Positions 21,255-31,614 of a stretch of DNA of 64,000 nucleotides are shown one piece after another. Every line of letters starts with the position of its first letter. The first letter of the stretch is position 1. The position numbers and the translations under genes were made by a program. Origin of the DNA: Histomonas meleagridis (Eukaryota > Parabasalia > Tritrichomonadida > Dientamoebidae); the NCBI GenBank assembly GCA_020186115.1, contig WSYJ01000113.1, forward strand, positions 124,001-188,000, in the 5' to 3' direction. The notes under the pieces are model-generated. The model worked only from the letters and a program-made list of their open reading frames with translations. It did no database searches and was not told the DNA's origin.

Positions 21255-21713
21255 ATGATCTCACTTTCTGCATACATGGGAAGAAGATTTCAAAATTATG
21301 TAAAACCATCCACTCTTACATTCCAAGTTAATGATAAAACCTATGTGATGAAAATAAAACATGAAAGTTTCACAAAAGAAGCTTACGAAGTCTTGGAAGA
21401 GATATCAAGGATAATTGAAACAGATCAACCATACAACGTCAGGAGAGCTAAGGTGATAAGAAAAAGAAGACAAAATAAGAAAAGTGAGATATCATTAATT
21501 AATGAGCCTGTCAACAACAATATAAACATATTTGATATGTTATCCGAGCCTGAATATGCAAAAACTCCAAGTATGAATGATGCTCTTTCATTTGATGAAA
21601 AAGATGACACCCAGAATCATTATGACGAAAATGATGCAGATTATGTTGATTGGTCAGAGTTCCCGGATTTTGCGTTTGATTTTGAAGAACCATCACCATG
21701 GCCAGATTTTTGA
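21255..21713 (+). CDS. Hypothetical acidic protein (152 aa)
   Basis: ATG at 21255 preceded by ACAAAATAAAAAT. The N-terminal 65 residues look folded (TLTFQVNDKTYVMKIKHESF, then YEVLEEISRIIETDQPYNVR), followed by a basic patch (RKRRQNKKSE) and an acidic, aromatic C-terminus (VDWSEFPDFAFDFEEPSPWP). No signal peptide or membrane helix. The acidic-aromatic end could be a peptide-binding or activation-type segment, but there is no direct evidence. Family not recognised. Confidence 0.6.
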   Translation: MISLSAYMGRRFQNYVKPSTLTFQVNDKTYVMKIKHESFTKEAYEVLEEISRIIETDQPYNVRRAKVIRKRRQNKKSEISLINEPVNNNINIFDMLSEPEYAKTPSMNDALSFDEKDDTQNHYDENDADYVDWSEFPDFAFDFEEPSPWPDF

Positions 21714-22049
21714 ATTTTATAATTATAATTATAACTAAGTTTTGTTTTAAAATGAATAAAAAGAATGTATTGTAATCAGCTCCTATTTAATAGCCATTCG
21801 TACAAGTGTAAGATTGTTGAAATTAATTTTTATGTTACAAATGAAATTCAAATTGATAGATATTTCGAACATTTTAGAAACAAATAGCAAAAGCAATTGG
21901 TTCACATTTTTCACAAGAAACAAGAATAATACAATTATGCTTAAAAAAACAATTTACATCATGATTAGGGAACATAATTGAATTTATTTTAACACATTTC
22001 AATTCAATGCATGTAAACAATCCACTTTTAAACGTTAAATTTTACAACA
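21714..22049. other. Intergenic, upstream of the ankyrin locus
   Basis: AT-rich; no gene seen. AAACGTTAAA at about 22029-22038 lies shortly before the next ATG and may be a promoter element. Confidence 0.35.
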
Positions 22050-23240
22050 ATGGGAGGCATTCAGAGTCAAATAAAATCTGGGAGTCAAGATATACAAACA
22101 TTACAATGCCTTAGGCAAAACATTTTTTCTTTAAATCATGATAATATCATACAATCAGTTGATTTTTCTTTTATATATTTTGATCAAGATCATCCATATT
22201 CATTTAACATCATAATATGTCGGCTTGTATATTCATATTTTATAACAATGAAACACAAAAATGCATGTTTCGAATATTTAAAAATACTTGAATCAAAAGA
22301 AATGGAAAATGAATCCAAAGATAATTCAAATAAAAAATTAATTGATATATTTACACAATTTCTTCTAGAGATTTCTACACAAGAATCTAACTATCTTATC
22401 CAAAAAATGGTAGAAAAAAATTGGTCAAACCAAAAATTTGCAAACTCAAATCAATATCATATTTTGCGCATTATATGTCGAATAAAGAAATTAATAAAAT
22501 TAAATATGATGAGTTTTATGATGCCTTCTTTAAAAACATTAAGGAGCTTTCAAAGAATAATTGGGAACTTCATAAGCAATTAATTAAAGAAGGACATAAT
22601 CCAAATAAAATAGCAAAAATTTCGAAATGATGAAATAGAAAAACTTCAAGAAATAACATCACAAACAAACTTTGACTTTAACCAAATGATTGAACCATCA
22701 CTTTATGAAAGATGTTCTTTTATTAATCAAGAAAATGTTACATTATTTGATTATGCAGCATTTTTTTCTTCAGTTAAATGTTTTAAATATTTACTTATGA
22801 ATAATTCAAATGTAAATAACACAGGTAAATATGCAGTTGCTGGTGGAAATGAAGAAATCATTCATTTATGTGAACAAAATCATTCATCATTTGAAGGTGC
22901 ATATGAAACAGCAAATATGTTTCATCGAAATGATATCTTTAAATATATTTGTGATAACAAATTAGAGGGAATTAATAAATTGGAATTAGGAAAGAAATGT
23001 ATATTATATGACAATTATGAACTTTATACATTTTTCAAAAATAAGAAAATAAAAATCAGAAGTTCACTTATAAACACATCAATTGAAACTGGTAATTTAT
23101 ATATTGCACAATATTTACTCAAAATAAAACCAATTCAAATAGATTTTTATAAAATTTCAACGATTTGTGGAAACAAAGAACTTTTTGATTTTCTTCTTAA
23201 TAACAAATATATTAATATCACACCTCAAAATGTTAATTAA
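22050..23240 (+). pseudogene. Ankyrin/DUF3447-type protein with two frameshifts
   Basis: ATG at 22050 (MGGIQSQIKS). The helical N-terminal domain is open to about 22440 (FTQFLLEISTQESNYLIQKM), where the frame shifts: the conserved ISYFAHYMSNKEI and KNNWELHKQLIKEGHNP lie in the next frame. A second shift at about 22625 (AKISK against the expected AKIIRNDE) moves on to the frame that carries NDEIEKLQEITSQTNFDFNQ, the core (PSLYERCSFINQENVTLFDY, KYAVAGGNEEIIHLCEQNH) and the post-core ankyrin units down to 23240. Sequencing errors at short A/T runs would explain such breaks too, so it may be functional in the real genome. Confidence 0.7.
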
Positions 23241-24870
23241 TTTTGTTTATGTTTTTTTAATTTAATTGAATATATTAAAATAATATTTGAAACTTCTCTT
23301 ATTAAAGCATCTGAAAAAGGTGGTAAAGCACTTGTAAATTTTCTTCTTGAACAAAAATCTATTAATATAAATGCTAAAGATAATTTCTATTGAAATAATT
23401 TAAAATTTTAAAAGAATATTTGGAATTTATTTATATGATTTCGATCTGCGCTCTTATTGGCACTTCAAAAGGAACATTTTGATGTAGCAGAATTACTTCT
23501 TGCGCAAAAAAGAATTGATATAAATGATAGAGATAATTTTTTTAAGTTTTACATTATATTTGTTTGAATTAATTTGGATTTCATAATAACTTTTGGTGAT
23601 ATTTTAAAATATTTCAAACCGCATTAATTTTTGCATCTCAAAATGGTTATACAAGAATAGTTAAAATTCTTTTGAATCTAGAAAAAGTAAAAATTAATAC
23701 TAAAGATATCTAATTATTTTATATAAAAATTTGTTTAATAATTTTATATTTTAAAATAATATTTGAAAATTATTCAAAAAATATAATACTGCTTTAATGT
23801 TAGCCACTAAATATGGACACACTGTAATAGTTAAATTGCTTCTTGATTAAGTCAATTCTAGAAATGTTTAATTGTTTTATTATGTATATGATTGAATAAT
23901 TTATAATTTAAAAATAATATTCAATATTATTTTGTAACATTTAAAACAGCATTTTTCATTGCTTGTGAGGAAGGTTACACAGAAATTGTAAAAATGTTTC
24001 TTGAACATAAAGGAGTTGATATCAATAAAAATGATATTATATTATTGAATTTGTAATTTATTTTAATATTTTTATGTTTTAAAACAATATTTGAAAATTG
24101 CTCAAATTATATTGGGTTCCTCTTATGGTTGCATCTCAATGTGGTCATACAGAAGTTGTCAGATTATTGCTTGAACAAAAAGAAATTGATATTAATGCAG
24201 AAGATATTTATTCAATTTATTTAATATTTATTTTAATCAAATTATTTTTCAATTTAATATTTGGTAAATATTTTGATTATTTGAAAATTCACTTATGCTT
24301 GCAGCTGAAAATGGCCATTTAGAAGTAGTTCAATTACTTATAGATAATGGAATTTGGATTAATGCTGATACTGTTTTGTTTTTCTTATTTTGTTTTTATT
24401 TTAATAATTTTATGTTTTAAAATAATATTTGGAATTTACATCAAACATTTTATACAGCTCTTATGCTTGCAGCTCAAAATGGTCGTTTAGAAATAGTTAA
24501 ACTACTTCTTAAGCAAAATAGAATTGATATTAATGCACAAAATATTTTTCAGTTTTATTTTGTGTTTAATTTAATAATTTGACATTTTAAAATTATATTT
24601 GGTGATTATGTATATCATTTTATACAGCACTTATGCTTGCAGAACAAAATGGACATACGGAAATTGCAAAATTACTACGAAAGAAAAAAGATAATAATTT
24701 TGAAGAATAAGATCTTATTTTCAATATTTGGTGTTACTTTTAATGAATTGATGTTTTAAAACAAAATTTGGTACTTCATTACTTTATTTAATATAGCGCT
24801 TATGATAACAACATGAAAAGGTTACAATAAATTGTCAAATTATTTCATGATATAAAGGGGTAAATATTGA
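23241..24870 (+). repeat. Ankyrin-module array with inter-repeat elements, ends at TAA 24708
   Basis: About nine ankyrin modules. Elements between them measured by hand: 60, 63, 83, 80, 80, 80, 80, 81 and 80 nt. All but one module are open and 30 codons; one (about 23800-23870) is shortened and holds a TAA. The last complete module runs into a natural TAA at 24708-24710 in a unique tail (RKKKDNNFEE). Beyond that stop, at about 24740-24870, another element and a badly decayed module remain, so the array was once longer. Confidence 0.75.
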
Positions 24871-25452
24871 CCCTATCCTGAATTCTAGTGAATAAAATCA
24901 ATTTTAAAAATATTGTTTTATTATATAAGATGTGTGTACTAATAAACTTTATCTAAAGTTAACTCATTTTTGGTAAAGAGAAAAAATTGTTTGAAATTTT
25001 GACAGTACCCTAAAAATAAAAGTAAAATCCCGTTTATTGATTGAAATTGGAGTGAATCAAGCTTTTTCTAACCCATATAGTAAGCATTTGTAATTATAAA
25101 AAGAAAGACCTATTAGTTAAAATTATTTTGATAAAATTTCATAACAAACATGAAAATATTATTTACATATGTATCCACTAAATTAAAGATATTATTATAC
25201 ACTTTCTATTAAATTATGAGAACTATTCAACTTCATAACCAAGAAAACACATGAAATTAATGAAAGATTATGCAAATATCTCTTATCAAAAGATAGTATT
25301 TAGTATTAATTTAAATCATAACGAATAAATATATTATGAATGATTACTTTCTAATTTTAATTGTCTATTTTCATGTTATCTTAAAAACAAAAACTAATTA
25401 TATAAAAATATATAATTTAATGAAACAAATTTGATGTAGTTTAGCAAATCAT
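24871..25452. other. Intergenic, very AT-rich
   Basis: No gene or RNA that I can support between the ankyrin array and the stop of the minus-strand gene at 25453. Confidence 0.4.
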
Positions 25453-25938
25453 TCAACTGATTGCAAAATATATTTTTGATGTTTCTTCATCTTCTGGTAG
25501 TTTTGGAGGTGGTGTTCGTGGCTTAGAAGGCTCTTTTTTCATTTTATCAAAGCAATAATGCATTGCCAAAGGGAGAAATGGTGATGCTACAGTTATTAAT
25601 TTTTTAACAGTTACTGAGCTTGATGATGTGCTTGCTGCTAAATAGTCATTTAGAGCAACAAAAGCACTTTCTAATTTTGTATTTGTGTCACATAATTGTT
25701 CGATTAAACTTTTATCACGATTTTCATTAAACCCATCACTCAAAGCAATGAATCTATTTGCTGTTGAATGCAAAGAAGATGCTGCTTCAAGTAATAATTG
25801 ACTTTCATTCATTTTTTCTTCTTTCATATTAATCAAACGATTTCCATGTTCTATTGCTTGGGAAAAGATGTCTTTTGTAGCATCGAGTGATTTTTTGAAA
25901 GAGGATGTAATTAAATCGTCATCGCTTTCCCCAATCAT
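25453..25938 (-). CDS. Hypothetical helical protein (161 aa)
   Basis: Start taken at the ATG at 25938 (MIGESDDD); the longer frame begins at GTG and has no upstream in-frame ATG before a stop. The protein is mainly amphipathic helix (SSFKKSLDATKDIFSQAIEH, LLLEAASSLHSTANRFIALS), has a Ser-rich linker, a moderately hydrophobic helix (LITVASPFLPLAMHYCF) and a Pro-rich end (KPRTPPPKLPEDEE) that could bind SH3/WW-type domains. Not recognised. Confidence 0.6.
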   Translation of the reverse strand: MIGESDDDLITSSFKKSLDATKDIFSQAIEHGNRLINMKEEKMNESQLLLEAASSLHSTANRFIALSDGFNENRDKSLIEQLCDTNTKLESAFVALNDYLAASTSSSSVTVKKLITVASPFLPLAMHYCFDKMKKEPSKPRTPPPKLPEDEETSKIYFAIS

Positions 25939-26490
25939 CCCTAAGCTCAACAAGGGCACCCCAAAAACATAACGTTCTCCTTGTGATCAAAAGGTATTTA
26001 AAAATTGACCGACTTTGTCTCACTCAACAGTAGTGAAAAAAGTTCACAAAATAATGAAATATTAATGCTTTTTGATTGTAGTTCTAATGGAGGACTTGAT
26101 AATATATCAAAATTAGTTATTAAATTATTCTTTTATTTAAACAAGAATTGTTTAAATTTACATAAAGTTGCGAAATTATTTTCACAAGGGAAAAGTAAAT
26201 ATCAAACGATTCTTCGCAAATTATATACAGTTGTGATGAAACCATATTTAATCAAGCGGACTTGTGAATTAATATGTACATATTAATTCTAATATTGCTA
26301 ATTTAAATTTTTGGGAATAGACATTGTGTTTTTGTTCAAATTCAAAATTACATATTTTTAATCTCTTTTAATTCCCTTCAAATCAAAACATTATCCAAAA
26401 GGAATTTTTTATTATAAATGCAAATATTACACTGAAAGTCATTTGCTCAGTTAATTAAAAAACAATTTAATTATTAATAATCGCTTACAC
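25939..26490. other. Intergenic region with a non-ATG open stretch
   Basis: An open stretch on the plus strand (26005-26286) begins without an ATG and reads as a short helical peptide (LFFYLNKNCLNLHKVAKLFS). It may be a decayed fragment. Nothing else seen; CCCCAAAAACAT lies just upstream of the minus-strand gene. Confidence 0.3.
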
Positions 26491-27885
26491 TCAAAACTGA
26501 TATGGGTTATCGTAGTGCGCCTCTTCTACCTCGACTGCTTGTTGTGGCATATACTCATTTGCTGGCACGTATTGCGGCTGTTGTTGGTACGTGTAATTTT
26601 GTGCTGGTTCCGTATAATTATTTTGTTGGATGTAAAGGTCTTTCTTCTTCTTCTTTGACGAAGCCTTTTGCGATCTATTTCCGTATCTTCTTCTTCTTCT
26701 TCTCGCCAACACCATGCACACGATGATTGTAATGAATACGATAAACACTGCCGCAACCACAATCACTATGATAAGTGCCAAAGGTATTGCGAGTTCCTTT
26801 GACACACTGCATTCCGAGTCCTTCTTCACAGACATTCCGCAGAATTCGTCGTCATCATAATCATCCGAAACATATACCTTCTTAGTGTCAATGCTATAGA
26901 ACGCCTTAGATTCATATTCTGGTGATTCTTCGCCATAATAATAAATGCATTCCAGCTTATTGCAATAAGCAAATGCTTGATCTTTAATCCAGCTAACTCC
27001 TTTACCGATTCGAACTGTGACTAAATTGGTGCATAATTGGAATGCATATGCGCCAATGGTTTGAACAGTGTCAGGGATGGTAAACTCGCTAAGATCGCAC
27101 CTATTAAATGTGGACTCTGGAATAATTGTGATCGAGGTATCATATTCAACTTCTTCAAGACTATAACATTGTTCAAAGACATGTGTGCCTAACTCAGTGA
27201 CTGTGGATGGTATTGTTATCTTTGTTAAGCTTTCGCAACAATAAAATGCTTTGTATTCAATGATTTGGAGGTTTTCACTGAACGTAATGTCGTCGAGTTT
27301 ATAACAACTATCAAATGCATGCTCTTGAATCCTGATAACTGTTTTGGGTATTTCGATGTTCTCTAAGTTCTTGCAATTGTCAAAACAAAACGATGGAATG
27401 GATTCAAGATTTTGACTGAGCGTGACTGACTGTAAATTATCACAATCTTGAAAGAGATTTCGACCAAATGTCTTGAGGGAATTTGGAAATGTAATGGTCT
27501 TTAATGAGGAACATTTTAAAAAAACTGATGGTCCAAGTTCTTCAACAGAATCTGGAAGGGATATTTTTTCTATGTTTGTTTGAGTAAATGCACCGTATAA
27601 TATCCCTTTAATACTATCACCTAATTGAACATTCTTTAAATTTTTACATTCAGAAAATGCATATTCATCAATATAAAGAACTGAATCCCCAATTTTTACT
27701 TCTTCAAGAGATGGCCATTCAGTAAAAGCCTTCTTTGAGATGTTTTTAACACCTTTTCCGATAGTCAAATATTTGGTCGTTAATTTATAGGAAGAGTAAT
27801 CATTAGCTTCAATAACTTCATCATCTTCGATGGTAAGTTCTTCGGAACATACAATGTTATTAATTAAAAATAAGAAAAGAAACAT
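26491..27885 (-). CDS. BspA-like leucine-rich repeat surface protein, complete
   Basis: 464 residues from the ATG at 27885. Signal peptide (MFLFLFLINNIVC), then about eleven BspA/LRR_5 repeats of the form SLKTITFPNSLKTFGRNLF and LTKITIPSTVTELGTHVFEQ, a short Cys-containing spacer, one membrane helix (ELAIPLALIIVIVVAAVFIV ...), a strongly basic stretch of six Arg and further Lys, and a cytoplasmic tail of about 75 residues rich in Gln, Tyr and Pro that ends in DNPYQF. Trichomonad BspA-like proteins are surface proteins linked to attachment and uptake; NPxY-like tails are known endocytic signals, and the NPY here is of that kind though not canonical. A palindrome lies 8 bases upstream of the start. 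Confidence 0.92.
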   Translation of the reverse strand: MFLFLFLINNIVCSEELTIEDDEVIEANDYSSYKLTTKYLTIGKGVKNISKKAFTEWPSLEEVKIGDSVLYIDEYAFSECKNLKNVQLGDSIKGILYGAFTQTNIEKISLPDSVEELGPSVFLKCSSLKTITFPNSLKTFGRNLFQDCDNLQSVTLSQNLESIPSFCFDNCKNLENIEIPKTVIRIQEHAFDSCYKLDDITFSENLQIIEYKAFYCCESLTKITIPSTVTELGTHVFEQCYSLEEVEYDTSITIIPESTFNRCDLSEFTIPDTVQTIGAYAFQLCTNLVTVRIGKGVSWIKDQAFAYCNKLECIYYYGEESPEYESKAFYSIDTKKVYVSDDYDDDEFCGMSVKKDSECSVSKELAIPLALIIVIVVAAVFIVFITIIVCMVLARRRRRRYGNRSQKASSKKKKKDLYIQQNNYTEPAQNYTYQQQPQYVPANEYMPQQAVEVEEAHYDNPYQF

Positions 27886-28607
27886 GTTTTTTGCACCGGT
27901 GCTAAGATTTTGATTATATTGAAAACGTTTTCAAAAATTGAAATCAAATTCTAGCGTTTTTTTAACGATGGGTACAGCACCGGAAATTGTTCAATTGTGT
28001 GGTTAGCGGCTATGATGGATACAAATATCAAATTTTGAATCGCCGATTTTTTGCTGATACAACTTTTTCCGAAGATTTCGTCAAAAAATGAGCGGAAGCT
28101 TTTCAAAGGAATTTTGGAGAATGATCATCACCTGTTGTTATAGTTTTTCATAAACAAAATCAACAATGATTATTTGTGTTCTATAACTATTTTATTGGTC
28201 GATTATTAAATAATCTTCAACTTTGATATATTTATATTTGGAATTAAAATATTTTATTTTGACCATAATTATTATTTGAATTCATTTAGTGGTTTTTTGC
28301 ATTTGTTTATTGAACCACGAAATGAAAATATGTATGAAATAAACATATTTTGAAGTGAAGTTTTCGTTGGAAAAAGAAACGATAGGACGAGATTTCTGGA
28401 ATTGATAAGTTTACAAACAACGAAAATGGTCGGCTCTGCAAATATTTCACATTCAACATATATTTTTAAATAAAAATATATTCACATGATAGGAAGATTC
28501 AATGGTGTGCGTTTTATATAATTTATGTAACAAAAGAATGAACTTTCAGATATTTACCAATTTGTAAAACAAGTTCAAATTAAAATTTTATTTGGTTATT
28601 TAATAAC
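27886..28607. other. Intergenic between two minus-strand genes
   Basis: No gene that I can support. Includes the palindrome at 27893-27902 and, at 27971-27984, TTAACGATGG and a half copy (AGCACCGG) of it. The rest is AT-rich. Confidence 0.4.
27893..27902 (-). promoter_or_regulatory. GCACCGGTGC palindrome before the BspA start
   Basis: A perfect 10-bp GC-rich palindrome placed 8 to 17 bases upstream of the start codon of the BspA-like gene; a half copy occurs 80 bases further upstream. Possible factor site or untranslated-leader element. Inference only. Confidence 0.35.
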
Positions 28608-29162
28608 TTAATCTTTTTCGATGATTCCGAAAAACATATCTAAATTATCCCAATCATAGATACGATAATCACAAGTATCACACTGGTTGTGTTCTGCATC
28701 AAAAGCAATGTATTTCCATGTTGGCGGTAAAATCCCTCGTGCTTTTTTTGGAGAATCATCAACAAGAAAATCTCCTCTTACCATTGTTTTATCATGTGCA
28801 AAAATCACCCTGTTCATCCACTTCTCACCAAACCACTTTCCAATCCATTGAACTCTGTCACGAAGTGTATCTGAGTGATCTGTTACTAGTGACGTACAAA
28901 AGAAAACATTATGACCACGGGCTTCCATTTCATGAAGCGCTTTCACTGCACCTCTTAATGGCGTCATGCCTTCTGTAAAGTGTGGTTCTTGAAGTAAAGC
29001 AAGTCCTTTTTGTCTATCAATATTCATTATATCAATATGACTTTTTGGAGGATTTGAAGGATCAATAAGTTCAGGGTATCGCTTTTGAAACTCAGAAATA
29101 AAATATTCTTGAAAGTTATTGAGAGTTCCATCAATATCAAGGAGAATGACCTTTTTCTTCAT
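28608..29162 (-). CDS. 5'(3')-deoxyribonucleotidase (NT5C-like, HAD superfamily)
   Basis: 184 residues from the ATG at 29162. HAD motif I is LLDIDGTL (nucleophile Asp9, acid/base Asp11); motif II is the Thr/Ser of FFCTSLV; motif III is the Lys of HDKTMVRGD and motif IV the acidic pair in FLVDDSPKK. The substrate-side segment (WIGKWFGEKWMNRVIFAHDK) matches the same region of human cytosolic and mitochondrial 5'(3')-deoxyribonucleotidases, as does the total length. The enzyme removes phosphate from (d)UMP, dTMP and related nucleotides. Trichomonads depend on salvage, so a role in balancing pools is plausible. No signal peptide. Confidence 0.88.
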   Translation of the reverse strand: MKKKVILLDIDGTLNNFQEYFISEFQKRYPELIDPSNPPKSHIDIMNIDRQKGLALLQEPHFTEGMTPLRGAVKALHEMEARGHNVFFCTSLVTDHSDTLRDRVQWIGKWFGEKWMNRVIFAHDKTMVRGDFLVDDSPKKARGILPPTWKYIAFDAEHNQCDTCDYRIYDWDNLDMFFGIIEKD

Positions 29163-29400
29163 TTTTTTATCGGTTCACATGAATATAAAGTTCAGAAATT
29201 CACGCGGACGTTTAAGCTGACGTAGCGGCGTGTAATTTCACTTCTCAAAAAAAAAGTTCATTTTTTCGGTTTTTTACAATTATGATGAGGTTAAAAACGT
29301 TTATATTCATTTGTTTTGGAATTCAATTGTTGAAAAAATAATTGATATAAATTATTTTTTTACTTATAGAAGTAGGTTTTAAAACCACCAATCTTGGTGT

Positions 29401-31140
29401 TTATTTTTCGAAGTCAACAGCAAATGGATCAACTTCACCTTTACTATCATATAAAGGATTAAAATAATTTTGAGTTACTTGCTCTCTTCTTTGTTTTGAT
29501 TGGAATTCAATTTGTTGGTCTAAAACATCATCTGCTTTCTTGAAATATCTATAAAGCACAAAACCACCAATAATTGATCCAATTATTGCTATACATCCAC
29601 AAGCAATTAACATATATTGAGTGGTTGGAGATAAATTTGAAATGAGTTCCCGATTATCGATAATGCCAATTTCTTGCGTTCGTAGTGGTGACATTGATGG
29701 AGTTGGGAGTGGCTGTATATAGCAATGTTCTGTTTTTCCAAGGTTTCCTGCATTATCTTTTGCAGCAATATGAAAATATTTCTGTTCTTCGAAATTTTCT
29801 ATTTTATGTGATGTTTCTTTCGTAAAAATTTCGATCTTTTCGTTTCCAATAATATTGGTGTTTTTATGTCCATCAATACAATAATAAAATCCATTTATTC
29901 CTGTTTTTACTTCGCCTATTTCAGTATCTGATTCCCCAATTGGATCTTTTTCATTATTGTTATTAAATGCTTGAACTTTATACCGATATTTAGTGCCTAT
30001 ATCAACACCTTCCCAAGTTAAATGATAAATATTACTTTTACAGTGTAAATTCACGATTGGTGCATCATCATCATTTGATGAGTGATCAGTAAAACTTGTT
30101 TTTTCCGTCTTTTTCTTTAGATAATATATTAAATTTGCAATAATTTTTTGTTCTTCATCTGTTGATTCACCATTTGAATGTCCTGTTTGTATTGTTGCTG
30201 TATTATTATATACTGAAAGATAAAATCGTTGTCTATCCCAATCTTCATTTACAGATGGTCCTAAAACAAGCCATACATCACCTATTGAATATTGATAATA
30301 AGCATGAGTTGTAGGTATATTTAGAATTTTACCAACGTCTCCAATATACCAAGGATAACTTGTAAGAATTCCACTCTTTCTTATTGTTGCAAAACCTATC
30401 CTTGTTGCATCAAGATCTCTATTCGTATCTTTTGGATAAACTTCTATACCAAAATGCGATTTTGATAGTGCAAGTAATGATTCTGGTTTTGAAAAGAGTT
30501 CCATAAATACTTTACTTAGGATATCATGTCCAATAATTACACCACCTCCTTTTTCAATAAAAGGTTTAACATAATTTTCCACTGAATCAGTTGAAATTGA
30601 AACGCACCCATTAGAATCCCATGAACCAAACATTACAACATCATAATCATCAATTATTGAAGGATCTGAACCAAATTCAGTCACAGAAACATATGTAACA
30701 CTTATTAGTTGTTTCCCAGTTTCAGGATCTTTTCCAAAAGCCTTGAAATTTCTTTTGGGAACGCCGAAACATTTCATTGTTCCTCCTTCCATCCAAACTT
30801 TTAAAGATGCTGATTTAGATAATACAATTTTTTTAGTGTCTGAACCAAACTGAAAAATACATAAGGAAGGATAATAAAAATGACATCCTCTATAAAATGG
30901 ACCATTTGATGTAATGTGAGGGTAAATATTTAATACTTTTACTGTATCTCCTTTTGTATATGTGCTTATTTGTTCCCAGTCTTGATCATTCTTTTGTTGA
31001 AATACCTTATAAAAAACATTTGTTGCAGAAACTTGAGACCAATTGAGAAATGCGCCACCTTTCCCATTAGATGCATTTGGATCTATTTGGATGGATAACT
31101 TAATTTTTTCTATGTCATATATCAAAAGATATATCAGCAT
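29401..31140 (-). CDS. DUF5057-type surface protein with single membrane span and NPLY tail
   Basis: 579 residues from the ATG at 31140. The start is short and hydrophobic (MLIYLLIY), a weak signal peptide. Then a fibronectin-like unit (GGAFLNWSQVSATNVFYKVF), a DUF5057-like domain at about 65-345 (VKVLNIYP, DYDVVMFGSWDSNG, GGGVIIGHD, SYPWYIGDVGK, FYLSVYNNTATIQTGHSNGE), a second fibronectin-like region (IYHLTWEGVDIGTKYRYKVQ), one membrane helix (LIACGCIAIIGSIIGGFVLY) and a tail with NYFNPLYDSKG. DUF5057 is otherwise known from bacterial surface proteins and has an amidotransferase/ThuA-like fold pattern; I see no complete Cys-His-Glu triad. The tail carries a canonical NPxY endocytosis motif. 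Likely acquired laterally (inference). Confidence 0.75.
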   Translation of the reverse strand: MLIYLLIYDIEKIKLSIQIDPNASNGKGGAFLNWSQVSATNVFYKVFQQKNDQDWEQISTYTKGDTVKVLNIYPHITSNGPFYRGCHFYYPSLCIFQFGSDTKKIVLSKSASLKVWMEGGTMKCFGVPKRNFKAFGKDPETGKQLISVTYVSVTEFGSDPSIIDDYDVVMFGSWDSNGCVSISTDSVENYVKPFIEKGGGVIIGHDILSKVFMELFSKPESLLALSKSHFGIEVYPKDTNRDLDATRIGFATIRKSGILTSYPWYIGDVGKILNIPTTHAYYQYSIGDVWLVLGPSVNEDWDRQRFYLSVYNNTATIQTGHSNGESTDEEQKIIANLIYYLKKKTEKTSFTDHSSNDDDAPIVNLHCKSNIYHLTWEGVDIGTKYRYKVQAFNNNNEKDPIGESDTEIGEVKTGINGFYYCIDGHKNTNIIGNEKIEIFTKETSHKIENFEEQKYFHIAAKDNAGNLGKTEHCYIQPLPTPSMSPLRTQEIGIIDNRELISNLSPTTQYMLIACGCIAIIGSIIGGFVLYRYFKKADDVLDQQIEFQSKQRREQVTQNYFNPLYDSKGEVDPFAVDFEK

Positions 31141-31614
31141 ATTGTACCAGAAAAAATATATTTTTTTAACGAAATGATTTTATCACAAAGTTATAACATA
31201 AAAACACAATTCACACTTTAGTTTTTTGGATATTTTTTATAAATGGATGTGTTTTTTATGTAATGTTCAAAAATAAAACTTAATTTAAATAAATTATCAA
31301 AGGTAATAACATTTTAGATACATTATTAAAATATTGTTTAATGTGCTCATTCATTCCATTAATAATCTTTTGAAATCATAATTAAATTTTAAACTTTCTA
31401 TCGATAAATTGTTTTAAAGTCATTAAAATTTGATAATATATGATGCATTTGATACTTAACTTTAATTTCATATTAACGATGCTTGTGTAAAAATTGAAGG
31501 TTCCAAAAAATGATAATTTTTATATTATCATCCATTTTTGATATTTTCTAAAGTTTTTTCACATTTTGAATTGTTTGTATATGTATCATTTTATTTTCTT
31601 CATTATCTTCTTTC
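31141..31614. other. Divergent intergenic region
   Basis: Between the DUF5057 gene (minus) and a BspA-like gene (plus). AT-rich; no gene seen. TCATTTTATTTTC and TCATTATC, which resemble the trichomonad initiator TCA(C/T)(A/T)(A/T), lie within 30 bases of the plus-strand ATG. Confidence 0.4.
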
